Positions 23,601-33,787 are shown, counted from the first letter of the stretch. The stretch: 64,000 bases of DNA from Durusdinium trenchii (GCA_963970005.1 CAXAMN010021112.1:1597559-1661558), one strand, 5' to 3'. Translations and numbers: made by a program. The notes: generated by a model from the sequence alone, not told the origin.

Positions 23601-24862
23601 CAAGAAAGATTGGTTGGGTTCGTTCTCAGTTTGACAACTGTTTATACTACCTTCCGGATCCGTTGAGTCAGGGAGCCATGTGTGGTGTGATGGGAGCCCA
23701 TGTAGACGACACCATCACGGGGGGACACGGGGCAACCTACGATTCAGCAATTCAAGCGTTGAAGACTCATTTCCCGTACAGAAAATGGAGGATTGGCAAT
23801 GGTGAATTTTGTGGGGTGCAATATAGCCAAGACATGCGAAGTTTTGAGATCACGTACCATCAAAAAGAATATGCCGAACATCTTCGGGCCATTTCTCTCT
23901 CTAAAGAACGGTTGAAGGACAAAGAGTCTCTGGCAACTGACCGGGAGATCTCAGCCTTGAGGGCAATCAACGGAGCATGCAATTGGCTTAGTTCGCAGTC
24001 AAGACCAGATCTGTGCGTTCAGACCTCCTTTTCACAACAGAGCTTTCCTCAACCTAGAGTTCGGGATTTGTTGTTTGCAAACCAACTGGTGCGTCGGGCT
24101 AAACAGTTTAGTCACACTGATGTTACAGTGAAGAGCATTCCATGGGAAGATTTGGCTATCTGTTTTCATTCAGATGCAGGTTTTGGTAATGCAAAGCAAC
24201 ACAAGACACAGGCAGGGTTCATTGCAGCTTTTGTGAGCAAAAGACTAGTACAGAATGAGGCAGCAAGCTGGTCTCCGTTTGCTTGGCGGTCATACAAATT
24301 GCCGAGAGTGGTGGCCTCGACACTAGCGGGGGAGGCACAGGCTTTCACGACAGCTAGTGCTACGGCTGAGTGGGTGAGCTTGCTCATAGCAGAAGCAAAG
24401 CATGGCAGATTTGATCTTCGGACAACAGAGCAAGTGCAAACACAGCCACGAGTGTCAAATTTGAAATGCCGTGATGAGCTGGACCTAGTTCCTGTCGTGG
24501 GTGTCACAGATTGCAAGAGTTTATATGACCATATGATATCCATGTCATCAGTTAGTAAGTGCGAAGATAAAAGGATAGCAATAGACCTTGCAATACTCAA
24601 ACAGTGCATGTCTCGAACAGGTCTCGTGGTTAGGTGGTGCCCAACACAACTCATGCTCGCAGACGCTCTAACAAAGGACCAGCAGGATCCGGCAGATCTC
24701 TTGCGGGCGGCACTGTCCGTGGGGGAATACCAGTTGAATCCTGAAGCCATGATCCTGGAGCTAAAAAAGAACCAACGTCAAGCACGAGTAGAAAGACGGG
24801 CGTTGCATGAAGCACGAGAAGCAGCACTAAGGAGAAGCAAGCCGAAACAGGAGGGTTCCTAA
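20618..24862 (+). CDS. Pol: methyltransferase-like segment, integrase, reverse transcriptase, RNase H
   Basis: Residue numbers count from GTG 20687; no stop occurs for 1,391 codons. Residues 1-140: CPPC (20-23) and FEHPWG (72-77) resemble motif IV and a later motif of cytosine methyltransferases, followed by a Cys/His cluster. Integrase: zinc site H232, H237, C265, C268, then D295, D356 and E392, a perfect D-x60-D-x35-E. RT (copia RVT_2 type): LGDIKGAFLEA, then HVDD at 1005-1008 (23699-23710). RNase H: SDAGFG, GEAQAF, TDCKSLYDH and ADALTK. It would copy the RNA into DNA and insert it. All catalytic residues of integrase, RT and RNase H appear intact; the methyltransferase activity is uncertain. 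Confidence 0.95.
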   Translation, partial: GCSAGGKGIAYDIKQGWDLSKSNVKSQVDAELDRVRPRLLVACPPCTHRGGWEHLNRTKRSPFETALLIRASRDQVRFALQQIRKQISRGGDFIFEHPWGSEVWDDGDMITLRRKYGVRRVDMCAYGLKCPDTGIPIRKATGILSSIKESTHFHQCQGCEKHRLVEGKLNSGQNVSDFAAEYTPSFVKAMLKACQAQQHVSVVDFIDLAECEGAECLIGEIEGDRAGPEQEDAEVIHADHTQGTPSVLRAVRKLHVNLGHPHNRDLVRILQHSKASKEALEVAKNFTCTVCSNHKLPHASLPAKTSRIMEFNARVGMDVKYLPGWKPNQRVPCISIVDYASSLHIMAPIFQKENAELLKGVLRDSWIAWAGPPKVLELDPSRPNLSDALGEYCEGLGIDLLYTAADSHWQLGKVERHGGWFEKIFSRVCEEHPPKNAEEFVDNVLQTQIAKNALITEAGASPFQIVFGRNPRIPQDLLQDDPHLPAVDATESDSPFDRAHLVRQAARQAVLECQDHKALKAAIRARPRLRQDFCSGDWVYYWRSQKWSDGQLLRGGRWHGAGMILGKLGVNYIVAHRRSLFRCSPEHLRHATSEEKTVADFDDNELLGIKNLLEKGQFPKGQFVDLVNTTLPPSPEISDRAEGWHSAARSAADLWSEAVVNETKTQKEDYNADETTPEHGPYSRLGGTSSWTPLGRTEDYGPIRRVRHTVKSPPEYLFRPMEMQQEDLSELLQEVIPSLLETPETESFSPRGTSSKREASADIDDGPRTRSRTERYEDEALLCSFVSPGEEVPVRSGQSHVEALIAGFLQKRAAKEIPSTGNPSDIQEKVDGSKITEWETLSGKQAVRVWTGQKAKEIKERFGHRFIGSRFVVINKKDEDGERVKSRWCLQGHLDPDFQEKIQSGACHSPTLHPLSRSLILQILVSKQWTMQLGDIKGAFLEAGPLNPKFSPLYAHQPPGGIPGLSPDDVIEVTGNVYGSNDAPFNWWFKFDETARKIGWVRSQFDNCLYYLPDPLSQGAMCGVMGAHVDDTITGGHGATYDSAIQALKTHFPYRKWRIGNGEFCGVQYSQDMRSFEITYHQKEYAEHLRAISLSKERLKDKESLATDREISALRAINGACNWLSSQSRPDLCVQTSFSQQSFPQPRVRDLLFANQLVRRAKQFSHTDVTVKSIPWEDLAICFHSDAGFGNAKQHKTQAGFIAAFVSKRLVQNEAASWSPFAWRSYKLPRVVASTLAGEAQAFTTASATAEWVSLLIAEAKHGRFDLRTTEQVQTQPRVSNLKCRDELDLVPVVGVTDCKSLYDHMISMSSVSKCEDKRIAIDLAILKQCMSRTGLVVRWCPTQLMLADALTKDQQDPADLLRAALSVGEYQLNPEAMILELKKNQRQARVERRALHEAREAALRRSKPKQEGS

Positions 24863-25310
24863 TTCAGTAGGATGGGGTTTTTCTAGAGAATAGCAGACTG
24901 AGTGCATTTGGACGCCAGTTGAGTTTCTGTTTGCCAGATTTGTTTTGTGTGATGCAGGACTCCCTTTTTGTTTGTTTGGTTGCTTTTGTCGATAGTCACG
25001 TTTCGTCCTACTCTACATGTCCAGGCCGCTTGGATTGTTTCTCTGGTTTTGGGTGAGGGCTGGTGAGCACCCAGCGCACATTCTGGGGTACGAATGTGAG
25101 GGGAAACGCATTGTGGAAATGTGAGCATTTCGTAACACAATATATATAGATACTTTCTTTTGCAGACGCTTTTGCATTACTCGATGTGATAACGAAATGT
25201 GTTTCAATGCATATAATTGAATCTGAGCAATCAAGTGCGAAGAGGGCACAGCTTTCTCGGTGTGATCAGACTCTCCGATTGTCTCCTCAACTCTAGGTGA
25301 CGTGTCAGCC
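24863..25310 (+). other. Element-internal non-coding interval before ORF3
   Basis: 448 bp between pol and the third ORF. It ends in a pyrimidine-rich stretch and CTCAACTCTAG|G (AG at 25295-25296), a good splice acceptor only 15 nt before the ORF3 ATG. It could serve cis-splicing from the gag leader, or spliced-leader trans-splicing, which dinoflagellates use for mRNAs. No ORF is recognised here. Confidence 0.5.
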
Positions 25311-25904
25311 ATGTACCAAAATTTCTCTAAAGAAGAGCTCAAGCAGCTAGTTCGAGCCTTGAACGAGAGCGGTGAATTGGAGCAGCTGCTGCACGAAGCA
25401 TCCGCTTCCACTTCGACCGACACAGCGCAAGGATCGATGAATGACAGCTCAAAACGCAGATTGACGAGTTCTGTGGTGTCTGCGAAGGAAGAGCTGGATC
25501 AGTTTGAGGTGATTGCTTTGACTCAAAGTGTGACTCCGACCCCAAAGAAGATGAGTCAAGCACCGGTGCTTCCACGTCAGGTCGGCTACTCTTCTCATGC
25601 TGGAACAGAGATCCGCCTGCCTGAGGGTCTTCAGTCACTGAAGCAGTGGGGCTCCACCATTTGTGAGCTACCAAAGGTAGCCAAACGTGACATGACATAC
25701 GATATGATGGTCACAGAAGCTGACTCGTGTAAAGAAATGAGGGATTACTTGACATGGGTCACCAACAGCGGAGTCAAATCCTCGAAGATGGATGACATCC
25801 GTGCATATTTGAAGGCAGTCCAGTATAGCCCCGGAATTTCCAAGTTCGGAGTGACGTATCCAGGCTCGAAGGAAGCCCGTCGCTTTGGCCATGAAGGCCA
25901 TTGA
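25311..25904 (+). CDS. Third ORF of the copia element, function unknown
   Basis: 197 residues from ATG 25311, in the position where some LTR elements carry an extra gene. There is no transmembrane segment or signal, so it is not an obvious envelope. The N-terminus (YQNFSKEELKQLVRALNESG) is an amphipathic helix, followed by a Ser/Thr-rich linker. From about residue 95 a compact domain holds LPEGLQSLKQWGSTICELPK and, later, EMRDYLTWVTNSG. It ends 30 bp before the 3' LTR. It may be a capsid-related or accessory factor; no family is named. Confidence 0.75.
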   Translation: MYQNFSKEELKQLVRALNESGELEQLLHEASASTSTDTAQGSMNDSSKRRLTSSVVSAKEELDQFEVIALTQSVTPTPKKMSQAPVLPRQVGYSSHAGTEIRLPEGLQSLKQWGSTICELPKVAKRDMTYDMMVTEADSCKEMRDYLTWVTNSGVKSSKMDDIRAYLKAVQYSPGISKFGVTYPGSKEARRFGHEGH

Positions 25905-25928
25905 AAACTTGGATCATATATAGATTTT

Positions 25929-25934
25929 GAGGAG
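25929..25934 (+). promoter_or_regulatory. Short polypurine tract before the 3' LTR
   Basis: GAGGAG preceded by a T-run (ATTTT) abuts the 3' LTR, as expected for the plus-strand primer. It is short and therefore only a likely assignment. Confidence 0.45.
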
Positions 25935-26043
25935 TGTGAATTGTGATGAGCACATGGTCGGACGCCATGTCTAGCGGAACCTTTAGGCTGGAGCGTAGAA
26001 AGGCGCCGCTGCGATGCCCCTGGTGGGGCGACCGCACCGACAT
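25935..26043 (+). repeat. 3' LTR, 109 bp
   Basis: Base-for-base identical to the 5' LTR at 18746-18854. It is followed by an ATATATAT tract. Complete identity over 109 bp is expected for a young insertion, though the length is too short to date it well. Confidence 0.93.
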
Positions 26044-27199
26044 ATATATATGTAAATGTGATCACAAGACACTCTGACTGTAAGTACACTATTGACTACT
26101 GCCGCACTACTGCAGACATTTCCTTCTGTCATGGCGGGTCGATATCTTGAGCTGTAGCACAAAGACATGTACGCCATGCCGCTCGCAGCATTTGCCCTTG
26201 TCAAACTTGGGTAGACTTTTTCCTACCAAATGTCAAACTCCTTTCAGGTGAAAATCCACACAGACGTTGAGAAAAATGCAAGACTCTTGCAGTGTATTGT
26301 CTCAGATGGACCTGTTCGTCTAGGTCCCACAAATGCCAGATGCCGGCAACACTGCAACTGGGAAGCAAATCTCATTTGGGGCCCGTGCCCACACTTTGGA
26401 GGTCTGTCGGCTTTTCCTGCGGGGCTGGAATGAAGAGGATTCCTGAAGAGGGTATCCCAAAACAAGGACTGAATCCCAAGATGCTGGCAGTGAGTGTGGT
26501 CTAAAACACCTCCCTTTCTTTCGTGCGAATGAAACCATACACGCACGAAAGGCAGTGTGACTTGTCTGCCCAAGTAACGAGACGGTTCTCTCTCCGGAGG
26601 GGCCATCATGTCCCCGTCGAGCACTGCAAAATCGAAGGAGACTAGCTGCAGCATGTCATTGCTGTGGATGGCCATAACAGGCGCACTGATCGGCAAAAAA
26701 GAAAACACCATCGACACCTGTGGAGTCGCGCAAATTCTACATCCAAGTACCCCAAGATTCCGAAGGGTCACTTGTTCACCCAAACATCCCCTCACTCGAA
26801 CACATTTGGTAAAGGAAACATCTCATGTCTTGGTACAAGTACCTCCTCAGTGATCTCGGTTTTGGAGGATCAACTCTCCAAAATATGACCTGTATGGCCT
26901 GCTCCTATCTTTTCCTATCCAAAAGAAGCTCATGTCTTAGGTATATCCCGTTACCAGTAACCAGTGGATGATCATGATCTGACTAGGTTGCAGGCCGACA
27001 TCTTAAGAAAATAGTGATAAGACTGTGCGGGCCGACCAATGACCCACGGCCATACTGGCTTGCTGGGCTACACCCTGTCGTCACGTCTCAGTTAGATCAG
27101 TTACCAAGAGAGGTTGAGAGACCATATAGAGGACCCTGGTCTGTGGTATATATGGGATGGGCGATAAAGGGCTGTGAAAAACCTCTCTTGGTATAGATC
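26044..27199. other. No recognisable gene
   Basis: Host sequence downstream of the retrotransposon. Open frames are present on both strands (for example 26244-26795 minus), but none has recognisable composition or motifs. Confidence 0.45.
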
Positions 27200-27307
27200 C
27201 AGACAGCTCCAGCGCGCCAAAGAAGTCCCGTCCGCCCGCGTCCGCCGCGTCGAAACCGGTAGCTCCGGGCCCAAAGAGGCGGCAGCCCACGTCGCGGTGC
27301 CACAGCA
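27200..27307 (-). CDS. Candidate exon, Gly/Asp-rich
   Basis: After TCGGTCAG| the minus strand reads VLWHRDVGCRLFGPGATGFD then AADAGGRDFFGALELSGS, with mostly G or C in third positions. The 3' border is not fixed. The plus strand is also open here, so strand choice rests on composition. Family not recognised. Confidence 0.3.
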
Positions 27308-28475
27308 CTGACCGAGTAGCGCGAGTAGAAACCGGAGATGGGCGGAGTGAGGGGCGGAAAAGACTGGGGAACAAGTGGTTCTTGGAGATGGAACAGTCAT
27401 GAACAGTCCAAATCATCCAGAAAGCCAGTTGTGTTCTTTTGGTAGGGTTTGCAGGAGGGTTAACAGGTATTGATGAACATGTCACCTCTTGTATTGTTGT
27501 CAGTTGTCCAACATGGGCAATGGAACATACCAGAACTCAAGCCATCAGCAGGGTCCAAAAACCGACCCAAACACCAACACCGTTCTACATCGAACACAAA
27601 TCAGTACATATAGGACAGGATCTCCGCTGTTTACCGATCTCAGCCGAGATACTTTCAAGTTAACTACCCAGGTTTGATATGGAAGCCCTCTGGCAGAGGG
27701 TCCAGTACCAACAGAAAAGTGATGAAATGTGTATTTGCCTTGGGTCAAGTTCGACCGTTCGAAGGGCAACGGCAGGAGGTATCTGCAAGTTTCTGTGCGA
27801 TTCAGTTGCAACTTTCTCGGACGTTCATCATGTGTATGGTCCTGCCTCCCTCGTTGCTCGTTCATCTCAGCACCCGCCTCGCAGAATCCTCAGGCTGGAA
27901 TCCATCCGGAACCTGCACAGCAATCCCCCAATCTACTGGAACTAGCAGCAAGCAAAAATGAGCCACGCACGAACTAAAGCAAAATCTAGGTTTTAAAGAA
28001 GGTACCTACAGGATGATGCCAGAAGCTCTAGACCCGACCCGAGAAATGTAAAAACTGCTGAAACACCTCTTCAAAGGAAATAGATCCACGTGGCTTTGGA
28101 CCCGCAATGATCCTGAGGCCTTAAGGAAGAATGGTTTCTCTCGTCTTGTCATGTCTTGTCCATGTTCTCTGGTCAAATCCAAGAAAACTGCATGATCAGG
28201 ACAATTCGGAGAATTCTAAAAAAACAATTGTGTCATCTCCCCAAATGAATGCCCAGACGCTGCAAACCAAATGTTGAGGAAACCCCAAACCTCCCTCTCC
28301 CTGCTTCACTCCTCTGGGCGGACCCGGCCACGGAACTACCTTCCCTGATGGCGTGCAGAGGGGCACACTGCGCTCTTCCACAAGGGGCGTCCCCTTCGGC
28401 CAGACCTGAGGTGTGCCACTTGGGTTGCAAAACAAACCCAACCTGCACTCCCTGAAATGCACTTGGAGAACTTAC

Positions 28476-28560
28476 ATCTTCGCCAAGGAGTCTGTTCCAT
28501 GCGATCCACTTGAGTTTCCAGTTTGGCTCCCTGCTGTCCCAGCAACGCGGTGAGTGATGA
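28476..28560 (-). CDS. Candidate exon with coiled-coil-like helix
   Basis: The minus strand reads SSLTALLGQQGAKLETQVDR then MEQTPWRR and meets a strong donor GAT|GTAAGT at 28475. The heptad-like pattern suggests a short coiled coil. The upstream border is uncertain, because the same frame is open further 5'. Family not recognised. Confidence 0.35.
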
Positions 28561-29530
28561 AATGCCCCGCGTGGGCCTGGCCCAAGTGGGACATGACCTC
28601 AGCTGCCAATCTTTTGCAAAGACTAAGGTTCTGGCAAATGAACTCAAAGCCAGGACAAGGAATAACTTCGGTTGTTTCGTAGCCCAAACAAGCTTCGGGA
28701 CTCCTCTGTGTGTGTGCTCAAGGCCATTCAGGCCACCCACGGCTGGCAAATGTCGATGTGCTGCAAACTCGTCACCTTTACCGCTAGCAAAATCCAAGTC
28801 ACAGAGGACAAGGAGTAGAGACCCCCATCAAGGCCCAGGTCGTCTGCGTGAAGGATCTCGGCATAGCGAACAGGATTGCTCACCTGCGCGAGAAGGAAGT
28901 CATGGAAAGCTCCTCCCCAGGATGCAAAATCAGCCAGGATTAGCAACGGTATTCTTGCGCGCCTGATTGTTGCACCGTAATTAAAGAGGAGATGAGGGCA
29001 TGGAATCGGCGAATACTGCAGCTTGGCAAGTGCAATGGGGGGTTGTGATAAAAGATTCCTCATCACCTGTGCTGGAGAGGTTTTGCACACCTAAGTAGGG
29101 GCTGAAAAGCAATTGCTCTTCCAGTGGCATAGTTATATATATATATATATTGTGTCTATCCTATTACAAGTAAAAATGGATGGTGGTTAGTAAAGGCCTT
29201 GTTCAAACATCGTGATAATTGTTTGCCGACCGACTGTTACACGTAATAGGACAGACCCAAGTTATATATACTGTATATTGTATAATACATGATTGGATGT
29301 GTAGCAAAGAAAGTGCTGAAGACTCTTCGGGAAAGGTTGACCCCGATTCCTGGGATTAGCATACCTTGGAGTACCGGCTCTGTCCACACCCAAAGAATGC
29401 CCTGTCGAGTCAAGAGGTGACCACTTGAAGCGATGAACTCCAAGTTCACTTGTTTTTGCTCTCACTCGGAGTTTTCTTCCACTCATCTCTTGTCAGCCTC
29501 CTTAGAATCAAACGTTGCGAAGGCTTCTCT

Positions 29531-29586
29531 GCCACACCACGAAGAACATGCTGACTAGGGGTCCACAAGCTTCTGGTTGACGGTCA
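29531..29586 (-). pseudogene. Decayed copy of the 3' end of the tandem nuclease gene
   Basis: Plus-strand 29531-29586 resembles 29797-29858 within the nuclease gene: CCACACCACG...ACATGCTGACT...AAGCTTCTG against CCATACCACG...ACATGCTGACT...GAGCTTCTG. On the minus strand it corresponds to the last 20 or so codons of that gene, with stops and gaps. It suggests a former tandem duplicate. Confidence 0.45.
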
Positions 29587-29792
29587 GACTTTGTGCCTTC
29601 TCCCCGAAGAAGGGCATTGCTGATTTGAATCCGTCTTGGATCAATCAATATCCAGTCTTCTTTACCAATTGTGTTCTTTTTCACAGGAAGGACTTGTCCA
29701 CATGACCATAGAATCCTCTGCCGTCTAGACTCGGTTCTTGAAGGAATCTGTCTAGCATGGTATTGCTTCTGCTTTCCTCTTACAGCAAGCGT

Positions 29793-30968
29793 TTACCATA
29801 CCACGGATGCCACATGCTGACTGCCTGTGCTCAAGAGCTTCTGAGTGATCACGTCCACTGCGACAGAAACACTGATAACATTTGCAGGGGCATAGACTTG
29901 AATAATCTTTCCACATGTTGCTTCCTTGAGCCCAGTTGAGGCAATCCACCTAGAGCCCGCAAACAAAAATATATCAAGTGCATAGGGAGAGTCCAAAGCC
30001 AAGTACAGCACGTCAAACTTGTCGAATTGAATATTCTGAAACCTGCAGCACCAGCGACCACGAGACCACAATGGCCTGGTGTGCTTGCACTCAACACGCA
30101 AACAATCTCTGTGCCAGTCGCACGGTGAATTGGAAGCTGCTGAACCGACAAACTCCGAGTACGGATGGGAAAGTACATCTACTTCTTCCACCGCTCGCTG
30201 GTACAACAAACCACGCGCAGTGGGTGTTAGGTGGCGCAACGGATGCGCCACAAATGCTTTGTGTTGGAGTTTCAACGAGGCCTTTTGAGTGCGATGCTGC
30301 AGAACTTCCACGACCAACTCATCGGATGTGTTGAGGTGGGTGACGTACTCACCAAATGTCTGAAGTTTCTTGAGAACGAAACTTTCTGCCTCTTTCCAAT
30401 CCCGCACCCCTGTTGGACCCGATACATTGAGCTCAAGCCCAGCATGAGCTGTTTTCACCCCGCTGGTTGAGAGCCCGCTCCGACAATCATGTGTGAACAA
30501 GTGCAGCCCAGAAGGACTGTAAAGGACCAATACCAGCTTGTCGAGCAGAGATAGTTTGATTCCAAAAAACCGCACTTGCCACCTTCTTGGAGATTCGCAC
30601 CAGCACATTTGAGCTGACTTGCATTGCACCCTCCTTCCATCAAAACGGAAATCATATTCAGAGTTATGCAGTCCGCGCCTCCACCCATTGCACTGGTCTC
30701 CCGGCAATGGATCTTGGATTGTGGCATTCGGATAATGTCCTTTGAATACACGTCGAGCGACCGTTTCAAGCACTAGTCCCCGAAGCGATGGCGTGATCTC
30801 AGCCAAGGGGCAACCAGCATATGAGGTTGAAGTGATTGCAACCTTCTCCAAGTCTTTCGCAACTTGCAACGAAGACCAAGGGATGATTCTGACATGACGC
30901 AGGCCTAGCTGCCACAAAGCCGCAACAGGTCTGGAACATTGTCTTCTTGTCCACTGCTGCAAGCTCAT
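29793..30968 (-). CDS. Tandem PD-(D/E)XK nuclease-like protein, intronless
   Basis: 391 residues from ATG 30968 to a stop at 29793. Two similar halves, about 61-205 and 250-380, share the order RGL-helix, D-x8-(E/Q)-C-K, W-x3-F, a strand ending LYSP/LDSP, and a late KL helix. Half 2 has D284, E293 and K295, the restriction-endonuclease-like active site. Half 1 keeps D106 and K117 but has Q115 where Glu is expected. Such folds cut or bind DNA or RNA, so one half may be catalytic and the other structural. A single uninterrupted ORF among intron-rich neighbours suggests a retrocopied or mobile origin. The fold is assigned by motif only. Confidence 0.75.
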   Translation of the reverse strand: MSLQQWTRRQCSRPVAALWQLGLRHVRIIPWSSLQVAKDLEKVAITSTSYAGCPLAEITPSLRGLVLETVARRVFKGHYPNATIQDPLPGDQCNGWRRGLHNSEYDFRFDGRRVQCKSAQMCWCESPRRWQVRFFGIKLSLLDKLVLVLYSPSGLHLFTHDCRSGLSTSGVKTAHAGLELNVSGPTGVRDWKEAESFVLKKLQTFGEYVTHLNTSDELVVEVLQHRTQKASLKLQHKAFVAHPLRHLTPTARGLLYQRAVEEVDVLSHPYSEFVGSAASNSPCDWHRDCLRVECKHTRPLWSRGRWCCRFQNIQFDKFDVLYLALDSPYALDIFLFAGSRWIASTGLKEATCGKIIQVYAPANVISVSVAVDVITQKLLSTGSQHVASVVW

Positions 30969-33017
30969 GGGCCGTCACCGGGGCCGTCATCCAGAAACTG
31001 GCAGTTCCGGTCCTGACTACGTGCCTAACCGGAGCCAATGACCACCATCAGCAATTTCTTTGTGTGCACACAACTCACGGCTCTGACAAAGTAGTCCAAC
31101 ATCTGAATCTGGCTGACTGAAAATATATGATGATCCTAAAAGCAAATGAAAAGAAGCATAAAGAAACCCAATTCCCATCGGTGATTTGGTGATGTCGTTT
31201 CTGCCGCAGTGCTTCTCGGCCATTGTAGTACAACTAGAAATACTATCTCATGAAACAATTCACACAGCCATCTGGCTACTGTGTCAGTTTTATGCATTCC
31301 ACCCATGACAGGATGGTTATATAGACTGCATATCCAGGTCAGCTAGGAGGAACATCTTCCGTCAGCTTGGGGTGAAGCGGGCTACCACCCATTCCACAAG
31401 AAGTGGAGCATGTGCTGAATCTGTTGGCAATATGGCTGTAGCTCACAACCGGAATCAACCCACGCGCGCAGCGCAGCGTAAATGGACAAAATGGTCCACA
31501 GGGAGAATACTCACAACATCATGAAATTGTTATGTGGTTTTCCCTCTCAAAAGTTTTGCAGCCAAATAGAACAAAAGACCAGGATGAACATCAGGATCTT
31601 CCCAAATCAAAACTCAACAAATCCTCGTGATTGCATAATGGATTTCCAGATTTGCTTCTTTCTGCCAAGACTTCTTACCCCCCGCCCATCTACCCCCATG
31701 GGACTGTTCCGCACAGGTGCTTTCTCCGGCCTTGATGAAGCCGAAAGGGCCAAAGATCAGGCGACGCATGTGGAAGGTCAGGATCCTGAAGAGCGTGGAT
31801 TAATCTTGGTGGACAATACTGAAGGTTCTGTCCAGCCTTCCTGGGTCTCAAACCACAAGATGTGTTCTACACTCTGCAACCGCAAGATGACAGTTGTATG
31901 ATGAGTGAAAGAAACTGCAACCTGTTTCGGTGACCCCATCCAACCGTCTTTAAGGGAGAAAACCACACATATCACCCCTTTCAAAGTAAACAGACATGGA
32001 GAAACAAGTCACACCAACTGCCTCCAAACTGCCTCTGCGCACCTGTACCGACCAGCCAACAAACCAGCAACACGTCAAAAACAAGTTTCAACCAACCCTC
32101 TCACCCAACCCACCACCTCACAGCGCAGGAATCAACTCCAACCCGACCACCCCCCTCGTCGTTTCTTTCTCCGCACGTCGCCACTCGCGGACGCTCCGGG
32201 GCGCCTCGGGGCCACCTTGATCCGAAAGGACCTCAAGTGACTCCTCCGTCGCAGCACCTTGGGGTTTGGCCGCGCGACCGCGCGACCGCAACGCAAATGT
32301 GTGTCGCTTTGCCGCGGATGGGTGTGGTGTGGGCGCATGTGATGTGCGACCGAATTTCAGGCATAGAGGAGTCAATGCCACCATGGACCCGACTTGGTTG
32401 TACAGGGGGAATCCCCTCTGTCAAATCAACCCACCAAGAGTAAAAGGCAATCTATGGTATGTTCCCGGCCCTGTGGTTTCTTTGGCTCGGGTTTGGAGTG
32501 TTGGTGCACTTGGCAAGGTTTCTTCAAGGATCTGGAGGGGGTCCTTTGATACTGGGTTGGATGAGGAACAAGCAAACATTTTTTGAAGTCACCAAGAGTG
32601 ATGAAAAAGATGGCAATTCGCTCCTGTTGTGTTGCCAAATACGGTTGAGCTAGATCTTGCTCAAGACTCTTAGCCTGCAAAGGAACAATATGAACAATTG
32701 CAAGGGGTTGTTCAATCTAAATCGATGCGGTGCCTAAATTATCGTACATCAACTGTCAAATGTAGAACAAACACCGCCCCCCGGCCCAGCCTATACACTA
32801 ATAAAGCATCATGCCGACGCCGCTCAATTCCCGCACGGCTGAAGAACATGTGGGCCAAAGCCCCAAAAGGCAAAACGTGTTTGTACATACATTCTAACCC
32901 AAACTACCCTCCAACCTCGTTTTGGCTTATATACATTCATTTGATCTCCATTTCAACCAACTGATCGATGAATGTACCTGAATCTACAGCTTAATGTCTG
33001 GGTCATCTCAGTTCTCC
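30969..33017. other. No secure gene
   Basis: A 46-nt patch at 31718-31763 (CGCACAG|GT...GATCAG|GC, reading AFSGLDEAERAKDQ) is a possible plus-strand micro-exon. A GC-rich patch at 32140-32330 is open on both strands. No family was recognised. Confidence 0.35.
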
Positions 33018-33166
33018 TCACCGAGCCACACAGGGCGGCGCGCCCAGCGGCCGCAAGGCCTCCAGCACCTCCGCCCCGCTGGGCGCCAAGCCGTCGGCGA
33101 GGCGCATGAAGCGGCGGAAGGCGAGGCCGGCGGAGAAGGAAGCGCCGCAGTCCAAGAGGAAACGGC
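33018..33166 (-). CDS. Candidate terminal exon
   Basis: After GCCCAG| the minus strand reads RFLLDCGASFSAGLAFRRFM, then RLADGLAPSGAEVLEALRPL, and stops at TGA 33020. Third positions are nearly all G or C. The plus strand is equally GC-biased from CACACAG|GG and would give a Lys/Arg-rich peptide. I prefer minus because of the hydrophobic pattern, the stop, and other minus exons nearby. Family not recognised. Confidence 0.35.
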
Positions 33167-33787
33167 CTGGGCTGATGAATCAGTTTGATGATTGATAGTA
33201 CGGCTAATGTAGACTCTTGATGAATAAAATCTCCCAGGCTTGAAGGGGTTGTGCAATCCATCTCTCAGGGACTTCTTACGAGTCAAGAGTCAAACAGCCA
33301 AACGCAGTATACATGGAGAGATGAAGACTTCGAGTCGGCACCTGTTTTCGGTTTCTGTGGAATGGAGATTGAGTCGCAAGAGCTAAGAGCAAACTATGTA
33401 CCGTAAGCTGTCAATACTCTATAGAGAAGGAGGATCCAACAAACTCCACAGTGCAAACAAACCCGGCACCAAATGTGGGCAAAAGAACTGGCCACATACA
33501 GGCCATACAGAGTACATCCTCAATATCCTAAAAGGCAAGTAGAAATCCACCACTCAGTTTCATCGAAACCAAGCCCTCTCCGACTTCTTTCCATAGCTTA
33601 GACTCCGAACAACACATCAGATGTGTTGCAAAACCTCTTGGACTCAACGATTTCAGTCTTTTCGGTCAATCCCTTATCGAAGTCCACTTTAGATCTTGCA
33701 CATGTGCGAAGTAAAGACAACTCAAACCCAGGTCCTTCCCCCAAAAAATTCCACACCTGGCTTTCCATATAGCTTCCGAATGGGCAC

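Larger units (their letters stand above)
18746..26043 (+). mobile_element. Complete Ty1/copia LTR retrotransposon
   Basis: A 7,298-bp element bounded by two identical 109-bp direct repeats. It contains, in order, LTR, primer binding site, gag with zinc knuckle, aspartic protease, a methyltransferase-like segment, integrase, reverse transcriptase, RNase H, a third ORF and LTR. Integrase before RT defines the copia order. The 5-bp flanks (ATATA at 18741-18745 and 26044-26048) are compatible with a target duplication, but they lie in AT repeats. Identical LTRs and long open frames indicate a recent insertion. Confidence 0.95.

Noticed and set aside
24166..24750. 194-codon minus-strand ORF in pol
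   Set aside because: Antisense to the RNase H region; a shadow of pol.
33034..33170. Plus-strand Lys/Arg-rich exon after CACACAG|
   Set aside because: Equally GC-biased but overlaps a minus-strand exon with a hydrophobic pattern and stop. Left unresolved and not listed.
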